From NCBI GenBank assembly GCA_000403945.1, contig APFI01000214.1, positions 1 to 7,551 on the forward strand: DNA of 7,551 nt. The letters are read 5' to 3'. The position numbers were made by a program, and so were the translations under genes. Positions within the stretch are counted from its first letter, which is position 1; each line of letters opens with the position of its first letter. This DNA comes from Desulfovibrio sp. Dsv1. Its GTDB lineage: Bacteria > Desulfobacterota > Desulfovibrionia > Desulfovibrionales > Desulfovibrionaceae. Positions 1 to 6,446 of this stretch are shown here, piece by piece. Below the pieces are notes generated by a model, which had not been told where the DNA came from, ran no database searches, and saw nothing but the letters and a program-made list of their open reading frames with translations.

Positions 1-1
1 C

Positions 2-443
2 ATGACCTTTTCTGGAATTATGAAATGACTTCTACACAGTCATCGCGTTTTTTGAGGACATCATTTCCTACAGCGCGGACGTTTGGCGCATGCCGCGCCG
101 CCATCCGCAGCATTGCACGCCGGGGCCATGTGGCTGCTGCCCCTGCCCTGCGCGCTGGCTTCAATCTGTTGAGTTTCTGCGGCCCTTGGGCGCTGGCAGC
201 AGTATTCTGGATTTTGAGGATGTTCTGATCAGCAACAATATCCTGCCGCTGGGCGGCCTGCTTTTTCTGCTGTTCTGCTGCCTTCGGCAGGGCTGGGACT
301 GGGACAATTTTCTGGTCGAGGCGGATCAGGGCGTGCCCCTCAGATTTCCGCGCTGTTTGCGCGGCTATCTGACATGGGTGCTGCCCTGCCTGATTTTGCT
401 GCTCTTCGCGGCGGGCTATGGGGACAAGTTCTGGAAGAACTGA
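2..443 (+). pseudogene. Decayed 3' end of a sodium:neurotransmitter symporter (SNF/NSS) family transporter
   Basis: This is the C-terminal part of a Na+-coupled amino-acid-type transporter, cut by the window start. The pieces fall in different frames: MTFSGIM (2-22, frame 2), MTSTQS (25-42, frame 1), FFEDIISYSADVW (about 48-86, frame 3), LHAGAMWLLPLPCAL (113-157, frame 2), GFNLLSFCGP (157-186, frame 1), then an unbroken frame-3 tail from about 183 to the TGA at 441-443. The tail includes SSILDFEDVLISNNILPLGG and a last hydrophobic helix (LTWVLPCLILLLFAAGY). In order these pieces match the end of NSS proteins: the conserved Thr-Ser stretch before TM8, a short loop, and the last helices. About five frame changes within 190 bases show that this stretch cannot make a normal protein. 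A purely sequencing-error origin is less likely, because lepB and comM next door are clean. The family call is from memory of the C-terminal pattern and the exact substrate is unknown. Confidence 0.82.
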
Positions 444-461
444 ACTGCGGAACGGACCGTC

Positions 462-490
462 TTGCCTTTGCCGCCGCATCACGGCATAAT
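462..490 (+). promoter_or_regulatory. Sigma70-type promoter for lepB-comM
   Basis: The sequence shows a -35 TTGCCT (462-467), a 17-base spacer and a -10 CATAAT (485-490, five of six consensus bases). Transcription would start near 497 and give a leader of about 77 bases before lepB. It lies just downstream of the transporter remnant, so lepB does not depend on read-through from that broken gene. This is a match to the general consensus, with no experimental support. Confidence 0.55.
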
Positions 491-573
491 TTCTCCTCGC
501 GTCCGGGTCCGTTGTGTGGGCTGCGCGCCCGCCGGGCGGCGCATCCCGGAATCCGCCATGAAAAGGAATCGCC

Positions 574-1200
574 ATGAAACCCACTCTGCTGCAACAAAAG
601 GCGCGCCCTCAAAAACCGCTCTGGCGCGAATACGGTGAAGCCTTGCTGATCGCTCTGGTCTTGGCCCTGCTGATCCGCACCTTTGTGATCCAGGCCTTCA
701 AGATCCCCTCCGAGTCCATGCTCCAGACCCTGCTGGTGGGCGACCATCTGCTGGCCAGCAAGTTCGCCTACGGGGTCAAGATCCCTTTTACCGACACCTA
801 TGTCTATAAGGGCGACGACCCGGCCCGGGGCGACATCATCATCTTCAAGTATCCCAATGATCCCAGCGTGGACTATATCAAGCGAATCATCGGTCTGCCC
901 GGTGACGTCATTGAGATGCGCTACAAACAGCTCTACCGCAACAGCCAGCCGGTCAAGGAATCTTATATCCGCTTTGCCGACCCGGACGGCATTGAGCCCG
1001 TTCGGGACAACTACGGGCCGGTCACAGTGCCGCCCAGCAAGTATTTCGTCATGGGCGACAACCGCGACAATTCTCTGGATTCCCGTTTCTGGGGCTTTGT
1101 GGACCGTAGTGCCATCCGGGCCAAGGCTTGGCGCATTTACTGGTCTTGGGGTGGGCTGGACGATATCCGCTGGGGGCGCATCGGACAGGCGATCAAGTAG
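574..1200 (+). CDS. lepB: Signal peptidase I
   Basis: Type I leader peptidase (208 aa, family S26). It is an inner-membrane serine protease that removes signal peptides from Sec- and Tat-exported proteins on the outer face of the membrane. All key boxes are visible. One N-terminal membrane anchor spans about residues 22-42. The nucleophile is Ser48 in IPSESMLQTL, and the general-base Lys103 lies in YIKRIIGLPGD. The GDNRDNSLDSR box is at about 161-171, followed by WGFV. The length fits the shorter single-anchor enzymes rather than the two-helix E. coli form. The ATG at 574 has an upstream AAAAGGAA (561-568) at good spacing. A promoter precedes it at 462-490, and comM follows after 21 bases, so the two are probably co-transcribed. 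No lesion is seen. Confidence 0.97.
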   Translation: MKPTLLQQKARPQKPLWREYGEALLIALVLALLIRTFVIQAFKIPSESMLQTLLVGDHLLASKFAYGVKIPFTDTYVYKGDDPARGDIIIFKYPNDPSVDYIKRIIGLPGDVIEMRYKQLYRNSQPVKESYIRFADPDGIEPVRDNYGPVTVPPSKYFVMGDNRDNSLDSRFWGFVDRSAIRAKAWRIYWSWGGLDDIRWGRIGQAIK

Positions 1201-1221
1201 TCCGGCGGTCACGGCGAACCC

Positions 1222-2751
1222 ATGGTAATCCGTTTGTACAGCGGCGGTCTGGAAGGCGTGGACGCCTTTCCGGTGGAAGTGGAGGTGGATTACGTCCGAC
1301 AGGGCCTGCCGGGTTTCAGTCTGGTGGGACTGGCCGAAACCGAGGTGCGCGAGGCCAGGGACCGTGTTTTCGCCGCGCTCCGGGCATGCAATTTCCGGCT
1401 GCCGCCAGCGCGGATCATTGTCAATCTGGCCCCGGCCGGGCAGCGCAAGGCGGGCACGGGCTATGATCTGCCCTTGGCTGTGGGGCTGCTGGCCGCCGCC
1501 GGGCTGATTCCGCCGGACAAACTGGCCGGTCTTTTCTTTACGGGCGAACTTTCGCTGACCGGAAGCCTCAAACCCGTGCGCGGCGTCCTGCCCTTGGCCA
1601 TTCTGGCCCGTCGGCATGAGGCCGCCGGTCTGGTGACGCCGCCGGGCAATGCGGTGGAAGCCGCCGTAGTGCCCGGTTTGCCGGTGTATGCCCCGCGCGA
1701 TCTGGCCCAGTGCGCGGCCTTTCTGGCGGGAGCCGAGGCCCTGGAAGCCCTGCGTCCGGACGAAGCCGTGACGCCGTCCATTGCCTTGCCGGACTTCGCG
1801 GAGGTCAAAGGCCAGCATGCCGCCAAGCGCGCCCTGGAAATAGCTGCCGCCGGAGGGCACAATCTGTTGATGATCGGGCCGCCGGGCAGCGGCAAAACCA
1901 TGCTGGCGCAGCGTCTGCCCGGCATTCTGCCGCCTCTTTCCTTTGAAGAAGCCCTGGAAGTCACCAAGCTCTACAGCGTGGCGGGCCATCTGCCGCCGGA
2001 AAGCGGACTTGTCTCGGCGCGGCCGTTCCGCTCCCCGCATCATACCGTGTCGGACGTGGCGCTGGTGGGCGGCGGCAGACAGCCACGCCCCGGCGAGGTC
2101 AGTTTGGCCCATCGCGGCGTGCTTTTTCTGGACGAGTTGCCGGAATACGGCAAAGCCGCGCTGGAAGCCTTGCGCCAGCCGCTGGAAGACGGCGTGGTGA
2201 CCGTGGCCCGCGCGACCCGCAGCGTCACCTACCCGGCGGGCTGCATGCTGGTGGCGGCCATGAATCCCTGTCCCTGCGGCTATCACGGCGACCCCACACA
2301 TGTCTGTACCTGCCGGCCTGAACAACTGGCCCGCTACCGCAATAAACTTTCCGGCCCGCTGCTGGATCGCATTGATCTGCATGTGGAAGTGCCAGCCGTG
2401 CCCTATGCGGATCTGCGCGCATCAACGGGTGGTACCTCTTCGGCGAAGATGCGGAAGCGCGTGCTGACCGCGCGGACCGTACAGGAAGAGCGTTTCGCCG
2501 GACTTGCTGTCCGCTGCAATGCGGAACTTTCCGGCGGTCCACTGGAGCGGTATTGCGCTCTGGACGCCGCTGGGCACGGCCTGATGGAGGCGGTCATGCA
2601 TCGTCTGGGGCTTTCCGCGCGGGCATACACCCGCGTGCTGCGCTTGGCCCGGACCATTGCGGATCTGGGGGGAGACGAACGCATTCGTCAGGAACATCTG
2701 GCCGAGGCCGTGGCCCTGCGAGTGCTGGATCGCGGCGGCGTGGAGCGTTGA
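1222..2751 (+). CDS. comM: YifB/ComM family Mg-chelatase-like AAA+ ATPase
   Basis: Full-length (509 aa) member of the YifB/ComM family. ComM of Vibrio cholerae is a hexameric helicase that promotes branch migration when transformed DNA is integrated; the family is also widespread in bacteria not known to be competent, so the role here is open. Domains in order: an N-terminal ChlI/Lon-like fold (about 1-180), an AAA+ core (about 190-395) and a C-terminal Mg-chelatase helical domain (about 405-505). The Walker A GPPGSGKT is at 219-226, Walker B VLFLDELPE at 300-308, and the sensor Asn348 in AAMNPCPCG. A four-Cys zinc-type cluster (C350, C352, C362, C364) follows, then the arginine-bearing LLDRIDL (about 380-386) and the family's LSARAYTRVLRLAR at 464-477. 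The ATG at 1222 has only a weak ribosome site, consistent with translation coupled to lepB 21 bases upstream. It ends before a strong hairpin terminator. Confidence 0.95.
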   Translation: MVIRLYSGGLEGVDAFPVEVEVDYVRQGLPGFSLVGLAETEVREARDRVFAALRACNFRLPPARIIVNLAPAGQRKAGTGYDLPLAVGLLAAAGLIPPDKLAGLFFTGELSLTGSLKPVRGVLPLAILARRHEAAGLVTPPGNAVEAAVVPGLPVYAPRDLAQCAAFLAGAEALEALRPDEAVTPSIALPDFAEVKGQHAAKRALEIAAAGGHNLLMIGPPGSGKTMLAQRLPGILPPLSFEEALEVTKLYSVAGHLPPESGLVSARPFRSPHHTVSDVALVGGGRQPRPGEVSLAHRGVLFLDELPEYGKAALEALRQPLEDGVVTVARATRSVTYPAGCMLVAAMNPCPCGYHGDPTHVCTCRPEQLARYRNKLSGPLLDRIDLHVEVPAVPYADLRASTGGTSSAKMRKRVLTARTVQEERFAGLAVRCNAELSGGPLERYCALDAAGHGLMEAVMHRLGLSARAYTRVLRLARTIADLGGDERIRQEHLAEAVALRVLDRGGVER

Positions 2752-2774
2752 CGGCCGTTGTTGTCTGAAATGCT

Positions 2775-2802
2775 GAAGCCCGGCGCTCATGCGCCGGGCT
2801 TC
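2775..2802 (+). terminator. Intrinsic terminator after comM, between convergent genes
   Basis: A perfect 12-bp stem (2775-2786 with 2791-2802) encloses a TCAT loop and is followed on the + strand by TTTC. It starts 24 bases after the comM stop. The same stem could also stop the convergent HPt gene, which ends at 2838, but the minus-side tail is less T-rich, so the + direction is better supported. Confidence 0.85.
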
Positions 2803-2837
2803 TTTCAACTGAAATTTTATACTGCGCGCAGAGCGCG

Positions 2838-3176
2838 CTACTGGGACATGAAGGCCGACATGGTCACGAGAGTGTCCGTCACGGCGGAATCGAAACGGTT
2901 TATGGCCGGACCGGTGTCCACACCGGCCTTGATGGCCATTTCCAGCTCCAGAGCGGCGGCGGCCAAGGCCTTGGCACCCAAATTAGCGGCAGCCCCCTTG
3001 GAGCTGTGCACCAGTTGGCGGGCTGTTTCCGTATCGCGGTTTTGCAGGGCCTGCTTTACTTTGGCAGCGCTGTCCCGCTCCGTCTCAATGAATTTTTCCA
3101 ACAGCTTGACGTAGAGCTCACGTTTGTTGAGCACGCGGGTAATGGCCTCCTTCCAGTCCAGAACTTCCTCGCTCAT
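2838..3176 (-). CDS. Stand-alone histidine phosphotransfer (HPt) domain protein
   Basis: A 112-aa protein that is essentially one HPt four-helix bundle, a cytoplasmic phosphorelay carrier passing phosphate between a hybrid sensor kinase and a response regulator. The phospho-acceptor is His57 in QLVHSSKGAAANLGA, with the usual Lys60-Gly61 just after it. The upstream helix carries ELYVKLLEKFIE, typical of the family. The frame is open up to 3251, but the ATG at 3174-3176 is the better start. It has AAGAAGGA five to seven bases upstream, the protein then begins at the domain (MSEEVLDWKEAI), and the longer form would begin inside the predicted -35 box. The gene has its own promoter and no kinase or receiver next to it, so its partners must be elsewhere. 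It is convergent with comM and shares the hairpin at 2775-2802. The fold is clear; the pathway is unknown. Confidence 0.9.
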   Translation of the reverse strand: MSEEVLDWKEAITRVLNKRELYVKLLEKFIETERDSAAKVKQALQNRDTETARQLVHSSKGAAANLGAKALAAAALELEMAIKAGVDTGPAINRFDSAVTDTLVTMSAFMSQ

Positions 3177-3227
3177 ATCGTCCTTCTTGACGTGGGGGTT
3201 GGTAGAAAACAGCTGACACGTTCCAGA

Positions 3228-3256
3228 ATGATACCGGCAGGGCCGGTCCATGACAA
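3228..3256 (-). promoter_or_regulatory. Sigma70-type promoter for the HPt gene
   Basis: On the minus strand there is a -35 TTGTCA (3256-3251), exactly 17 bases of spacer, then a -10 TATCAT (3233-3228). Each box matches five of six consensus bases. Transcription would start near 3221, giving a leader of about 45 bases ahead of the ATG at 3176. This supports independent expression from the amidohydrolase unit upstream. Confidence 0.65.
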
Positions 3257-3340
3257 GGCTTTTATAGCCGGTGCAGGCGGATCATTCCGGAACAGTTCAA
3301 GGGGGCTGTTTATCCGCGTTTTTTCTGCGGCACACGGGCA

Positions 3341-3379
3341 GGGCAGCCATTGAAAACAGAAGACTTTCAATGACTGCCC
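3341..3379 (-). terminator. Long hairpin after the amidohydrolase gene, probable terminator
   Basis: Arms 3341-3355 and 3365-3379 form a 15-bp stem with a 9-base loop. In minus-strand RNA the single non-Watson-Crick position (3347/3373) is a G-U pair; in plus-strand RNA it would be a C-A mismatch. The structure therefore fits minus-strand transcription best. It begins 3 bases after the amidohydrolase stop. No U-tract follows, so it may be a weak terminator or a 3'-end protecting structure. Confidence 0.6.
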
Positions 3380-3382
3380 GCT

Positions 3383-4597
3383 TTAATAGGTCAGTATTTC
3401 CGGCAGGATGCAGAAGGCCGCAGGACCACCCGGCGTCAGGCGTCCTGCCCCGGCGTCGCTCAGGCCCAGAGCCGCCGCGCCGTTGACCGTGAGCATGCGT
3501 ACCAGAGCCTCGGGCGGCACATCCAGGCTTTCACGCAGGTAGACGGCTTCCTGGCGCACATCCAGGTCGGTATTGGAGGTCAGGCCGTCCGTGCCCAGGC
3601 AGAGCAGGCCGCCGTTTTCCATCAGAGCGCGCACCGGCGGCGCGCCCACGCCCAGATTGCGGTTGGAACGCGGGCAAAGACAGAGGGCCGTGCCCCCGGC
3701 GGCCAGCACTTCCACCTCCTGGGCGTCCAGCTGGACGCCGTGCACGGCCAGCGTGCCCGGCCCGAGCAGGCCGAGGCTGGCGGCGTAGGCCAGGGGCCGC
3801 ATGCCCGGAGGCCGCCAGCCCTCGGGCAGCACCGTGCCCGCGTAACAGTCGTACAGGGGGCCGTCGCCGCTGATCAGCAATTGGTTTTCTTCCGGCGATT
3901 CCGCCAGATGGAAACTGAAAACGGCATTCTTGCGGGAGCAGTGTTCCCGCGCGGCGCGCAGCACTTCCGGCGCGGTGGAGTAAAGGGCGTGTCCGGCCGG
4001 GGCGCAGCGTCCGGCCAGGTCCGGGTCCGCCGCCAGTTCGTCGCGGCAACGCGGCGGCCAGGGGCGTTCGTCGTCAATGAAGGGCGGGCCGAAGCCGAAC
4101 CATTCGCAGAAATGGCTGACCCCCAGTCCGGCGGCGCGGCAGGCCCGGTCCACCAGTGTCAGAGCGCCGCGCAGGGATCCGCCTACGTCGCCCACGTGCA
4201 AGGCCCCGGCGGCAGCTAGGCTTTCACAGGCGTTTTCGGCGGCCGCAGCCACTTCAGCGGCCGAGGCCATGCCCAGTTGGGGGATCATGCTGGCGAGCCA
4301 TGCCGTGAAGCCCTTGCCCCAAAGCGTGCGCCCGGCCAGCCAGGAAAGCTGGATGTGGGCATGGGCGTTGACGCAGGCCGGGATCAGGCAGACCGGTCCC
4401 ACGTCGCGCACCCGCGTGCCGGCGGGCAGACGGGTGTTCTTCCAGGGCAGCACATCCTCCACAAGGCCGTTGCGCACCAGCAGCACGGCATTGTCGATTT
4501 TTTTCAAGGCCGCGAAAAGCCGCGCGCCCCGCGCCGGGCTTTCTCCGCTCAGCGGCACGATGGTTCTGGCCCGGATGGCCAGGACGGAGGCTGGCAT
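3383..4597 (-). CDS. Amidohydrolase-superfamily deaminase, aminodeoxyfutalosine-deaminase-like
   Basis: A 404-aa metal-dependent hydrolase of the chlorohydrolase/cytosine-deaminase type. Metal and catalytic signatures lie in the expected order: H79 and H81 in VNAHAHIQLS, H203 in GHALYSTAPE, H230 and E233 in FHLAES, H286 in AVHGVQL and D337 in GTDG. The segment after the first box (WLAG, then GKGFTAWLASMI) resembles aminodeoxyfutalosine deaminases (MqnF and Nis_0429-like enzymes) more than the SAH/MTA deaminases. MqnF removes the amino group from 6-amino-6-deoxyfutalosine in the futalosine route to menaquinone, a route known in Desulfovibrio. The specific function is an inference; another purine or guanidine-type deaminase remains possible. 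The start at 4597 is preceded by a GGGGG stretch and lies 12 bases after the YitT stop, so it is probably the last gene of the tauE-yitT unit. It ends in TAA just before a long hairpin. Confidence 0.82.
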   Translation of the reverse strand: MPASVLAIRARTIVPLSGESPARGARLFAALKKIDNAVLLVRNGLVEDVLPWKNTRLPAGTRVRDVGPVCLIPACVNAHAHIQLSWLAGRTLWGKGFTAWLASMIPQLGMASAAEVAAAAENACESLAAAGALHVGDVGGSLRGALTLVDRACRAAGLGVSHFCEWFGFGPPFIDDERPWPPRCRDELAADPDLAGRCAPAGHALYSTAPEVLRAAREHCSRKNAVFSFHLAESPEENQLLISGDGPLYDCYAGTVLPEGWRPPGMRPLAYAASLGLLGPGTLAVHGVQLDAQEVEVLAAGGTALCLCPRSNRNLGVGAPPVRALMENGGLLCLGTDGLTSNTDLDVRQEAVYLRESLDVPPEALVRMLTVNGAAALGLSDAGAGRLTPGGPAAFCILPEILTY

Positions 4598-4609
4598 GTC
4601 CGGCCCCCG

Positions 4610-5476
4610 TCAGCGGCTCCGGCGGGCGAACTGTCCGCCGGACACGTAAAAGGTGTTCTCCACAATGAAGAGCGCGTGGGAATCAATGGCATAGACCAGG
4701 TTTTCCAGGCGCTTGAGGGCGACGTTGTTGGTGACGGTGAGCAGTATTTCGCGGTCCGAGCCGGAGTAGGCTCCCTTGCCGCGCAGCATGGTGGCCCCGA
4801 AGCGTTCGGTGACCAGAATGGCCTCGCTGATTTCTTCGCCGTGGTCGGAAATGATCATCACCAGCTTGCGCCGGTTGAACATGCCTAGCACATATTCCAG
4901 GGCATTGGAGGAGATGAACATCATCAGCATGGAGGCCACGATGAGGTCCAGAGAAAGGCGGAACGCGCCCAGCAGGAACAGCAGGACGTTGAAAATGAAG
5001 TTGAACTGGCCTATGGGGATGCTCCAGCGCTCCTTGAGCAGCACGGCGATAATGTCCGTGCCGCCGCCGCTGCCCAGGGTGCGCAGCATGATGCCTCCGG
5101 CTGCGCCGTGCAGCACGCCGCCCACCACGGCGGCGTAGACCTCGGTGGAAAGGGGAATCTGAAAGGTGATGAACATCCCGAAAACAGTGGTGCAGAGCGT
5201 GCCGTAGGCCGTGTAGAGCAGAAAACGCCGTCCCACGAAGAACCATCCGCCGATATAGATGGGCAGGCAGACCAGCATGTACCAGAACAGGGGCGTGAGC
5301 GTGCCGGTCCAGTAGGCGATGAGCAGGGCCACGCCCATGACGCCCCCGGCCAAGAAGTCATGGGGCGCGGCCACGCTCTGGATGCAGACGGTCATCAGGA
5401 GCGAACCCAGCGTCATCAGGAACAGGTTCCACCAGACCGATTCGGCCAGTTTTTGATTATAGGTATAGAGCTTCAT
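4610..5476 (-). CDS. YitT family membrane protein with C-terminal DUF2179 domain
   Basis: A 288-aa inner-membrane protein of the YitT family. About five or six hydrophobic segments fill residues 15-195, including LFLMTLGSLLMTV, LAGGVMGVALLIAY and FIFNVLLFLLGAF. The glycine-rich GSGGGTDIIA (about 135-144) is the family hallmark. A soluble C-terminal DUF2179 domain (about 205-280) carries RFGATMLRGKGAYSG and the ending IVENTFYVSGGQF. The substrate and role of the family are not settled; transport has been proposed. The ATG at 5476 has no strong ribosome site but sits 7 bases after the TauE stop, so translational coupling is likely. The amidohydrolase follows 12 bases downstream. The frame is intact and of normal length. 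Confidence 0.92.
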   Translation of the reverse strand: MKLYTYNQKLAESVWWNLFLMTLGSLLMTVCIQSVAAPHDFLAGGVMGVALLIAYWTGTLTPLFWYMLVCLPIYIGGWFFVGRRFLLYTAYGTLCTTVFGMFITFQIPLSTEVYAAVVGGVLHGAAGGIMLRTLGSGGGTDIIAVLLKERWSIPIGQFNFIFNVLLFLLGAFRLSLDLIVASMLMMFISSNALEYVLGMFNRRKLVMIISDHGEEISEAILVTERFGATMLRGKGAYSGSDREILLTVTNNVALKRLENLVYAIDSHALFIVENTFYVSGGQFARRSR

Positions 5477-5483
5477 ACATCTA

Positions 5484-6281
5484 TTACAGGATGCTCCACA
5501 GCATTTTCAGGGCCACGAGGATCAGAAAAACCGCGAAGCCGCGTTTGAGTTTGGCGGTGGGCAGGGAGTGGGACAGTCTGGCCCCCAGAGGCGCGGTGAG
5601 AAAGCTGGCCACGGCCAGACCGAGCAGAGCCCAGAGATTCACGAAGCCCAGGGAAAGGGCAGGCAGGTCGGGACGTCCCCAACCGCCGATGATGTAGCCC
5701 AGGGTGCCCGCCACGGCAATGGGAAAACCAATGGCCGCCGAGGTGCCCACGGCGTGGTGCAGAGGCACGTTGCAGAAGCTCATAAAGGGCACGGAGAGGG
5801 TGCCGCCGCCGATGCCCACAAAGCTGGACACCAGGCCGATGACCCCGCCCGCGCCCGCGGTGCCCAGCGCGCCGGGCATGTCGCGGCTGGCCGGGGGCCG
5901 GTAGTTGGAAAGCATCTGGACGGAAACCACGAGCAGGAAACAGATGAAGAAGATCTTCAGGAACATGGTGGGCATGTGCGTGGCCACCAGACCGCCCGCG
6001 AACGTGCCTATCAGAATGCCGGGCGTGATGTTGCGGAAGATGTCCCAGTGCACGGCGCCGCGCGCGTTATGGGCACGCGCGCTGGAAACGGAGGTGATCA
6101 TGATGCTGGCCAGCGACGTGCCCAGCGCCATCTGCTGGACGTACTGGGGCGGTATGCCCTGGCCGGGAAAAATGGCCACCAGCATGGGCACAATGACGAT
6201 GCCGCCGCCCACGCCCAGCAGACCGGCCAGAACACCGGCTATCGCGCCGCAGCAAAGATAGACCAAGAGAGAAATAACCAT
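5484..6281 (-). CDS. TauE/SafE family sulfite/sulfonate exporter-like permease
   Basis: A 265-aa integral membrane protein of the TauE/SafE (DUF81) family, whose members are linked to export or import of sulfite, sulfoacetate, taurine and related anions. The internal duplication is clear: the glycine motif GLLGVGGGIVIVP near residues 20-33 recurs as SFVGIGGGTLSVP at about 153-165. Nearly the whole chain is hydrophobic, fitting about eight helices. The reading frame is open to 6506, but the ATG at 6279-6281 is the start: it has a clear AGGAG six to seven bases upstream, and the first helix begins there (MVISLLVYLCCGAIAG). The extra upstream residues are arginine-rich leader and remnant of mobB. 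It heads a tight unit with yitT and the amidohydrolase. A sulfite-related substrate would suit a sulfate reducer, but the sequence alone does not show it. Confidence 0.92.
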   Translation of the reverse strand: MVISLLVYLCCGAIAGVLAGLLGVGGGIVIVPMLVAIFPGQGIPPQYVQQMALGTSLASIMITSVSSARAHNARGAVHWDIFRNITPGILIGTFAGGLVATHMPTMFLKIFFICFLLVVSVQMLSNYRPPASRDMPGALGTAGAGGVIGLVSSFVGIGGGTLSVPFMSFCNVPLHHAVGTSAAIGFPIAVAGTLGYIIGGWGRPDLPALSLGFVNLWALLGLAVASFLTAPLGARLSHSLPTAKLKRGFAVFLILVALKMLWSIL

Positions 6282-6323
6282 GGGATCTCCTGAAAAGATG
6301 TGAAACTCTGTGACCCAAAACCG

Positions 6324-6340
6324 CCGCCGCATTGCGGCGG
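6324..6340 (-). terminator. GC hairpin with short T-run upstream of tauE; possible terminator or attenuator
   Basis: Seven G-C pairs (6324-6330 with 6334-6340) close a three-base loop, followed on the minus strand by CGG and then TTTT. It could end mobB transcription or act as an attenuator 43 bases before tauE. The T-run is short and displaced by three bases, so either reading is tentative. Confidence 0.35.
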
Positions 6341-6359
6341 ACTCCTGAACCTGCCATCG

Positions 6360-6379
6360 TTGAAATCGCATCGATTCAA
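6360..6379. repeat. Imperfect palindrome upstream of tauE
   Basis: The arms TTGAAATCG and CGATTCAA pair over eight positions with one bulged base around a three-base centre. It is a possible operator for the tauE-yitT-amidohydrolase unit; no specific regulator is recognised. Confidence 0.35.
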
Positions 6380-6420
6380 AAAAAAGCGTTCCAGCAGACT
6401 GCCTTGTCCTCGGATGTGCG

Positions 6421-6440
6421 CAGCGGCGTCTCCGCCGCTG
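6421..6440 (-). terminator. Perfect 8-bp hairpin just past the mobB remnant
   Basis: CAGCGGCG (6421-6428) pairs perfectly with CGCCGCTG (6433-6440). In minus-strand RNA the loop is GAGA, a stable GNRA type. It starts 6 bases beyond the recognisable end of mobB, where a terminator would be expected, but the nearest T-run (eight T at 6385-6378) is about 35 bases further on. It may be what is left of the mobB terminator. Confidence 0.4.
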
Positions 6441-6446
6441 ATGTCC

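Larger units (their letters stand above)
6282..6446 (-). promoter_or_regulatory. Structured leader between the mobB remnant and tauE
   Basis: These 165 bases hold no gene of their own. Reading toward tauE they contain a GC-rich hairpin (6421-6440), a run of eight T (6385-6378), an imperfect palindrome (6360-6379), a second GC hairpin (6324-6340) followed by TTTT, and the strong tauE ribosome site. I did not find a convincing -35/-10 pair close to tauE, so the promoter may be within the remnant or upstream of it. The tauE frame is open through the whole leader. Confidence 0.5.

Noticed and set aside
501..545. GC-rich hairpin (CGCCC-GCC-GGGCG) between the lepB promoter and its ATG as a terminator
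   Set aside because: The stem is only five pairs, has no T-run, and lies inside the predicted lepB leader.
340..2382. A 680-codon open frame on the minus strand across lepB and comM
   Set aside because: It is antisense to two clear genes, has low-complexity composition typical of GC-rich shadow frames, and shows no recognisable domain.
2824..2838. GCGCGC-AGA-GCGCGC hairpin at the end of the HPt gene
   Set aside because: It overlaps the stop codon and has no T-run; the 12-bp stem at 2775-2802 is a far better terminator.
3177..3251. A 25-residue N-terminal extension of the HPt protein
   Set aside because: The upstream ATG falls in the predicted -35 box and lacks a ribosome site, while the ATG at 3176 has AAGAAGGA at proper spacing and begins the domain.
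3740..4888. Overlapping plus-strand frames opposite the amidohydrolase and yitT
   Set aside because: They are antisense to well-supported genes, mutually overlapping, and show no ribosome sites or family motifs.
5568..6293. A 241-codon plus-strand frame opposite tauE
   Set aside because: It is the shadow of an obvious membrane protein gene, rich in Gly, His and Ala with no domain pattern.
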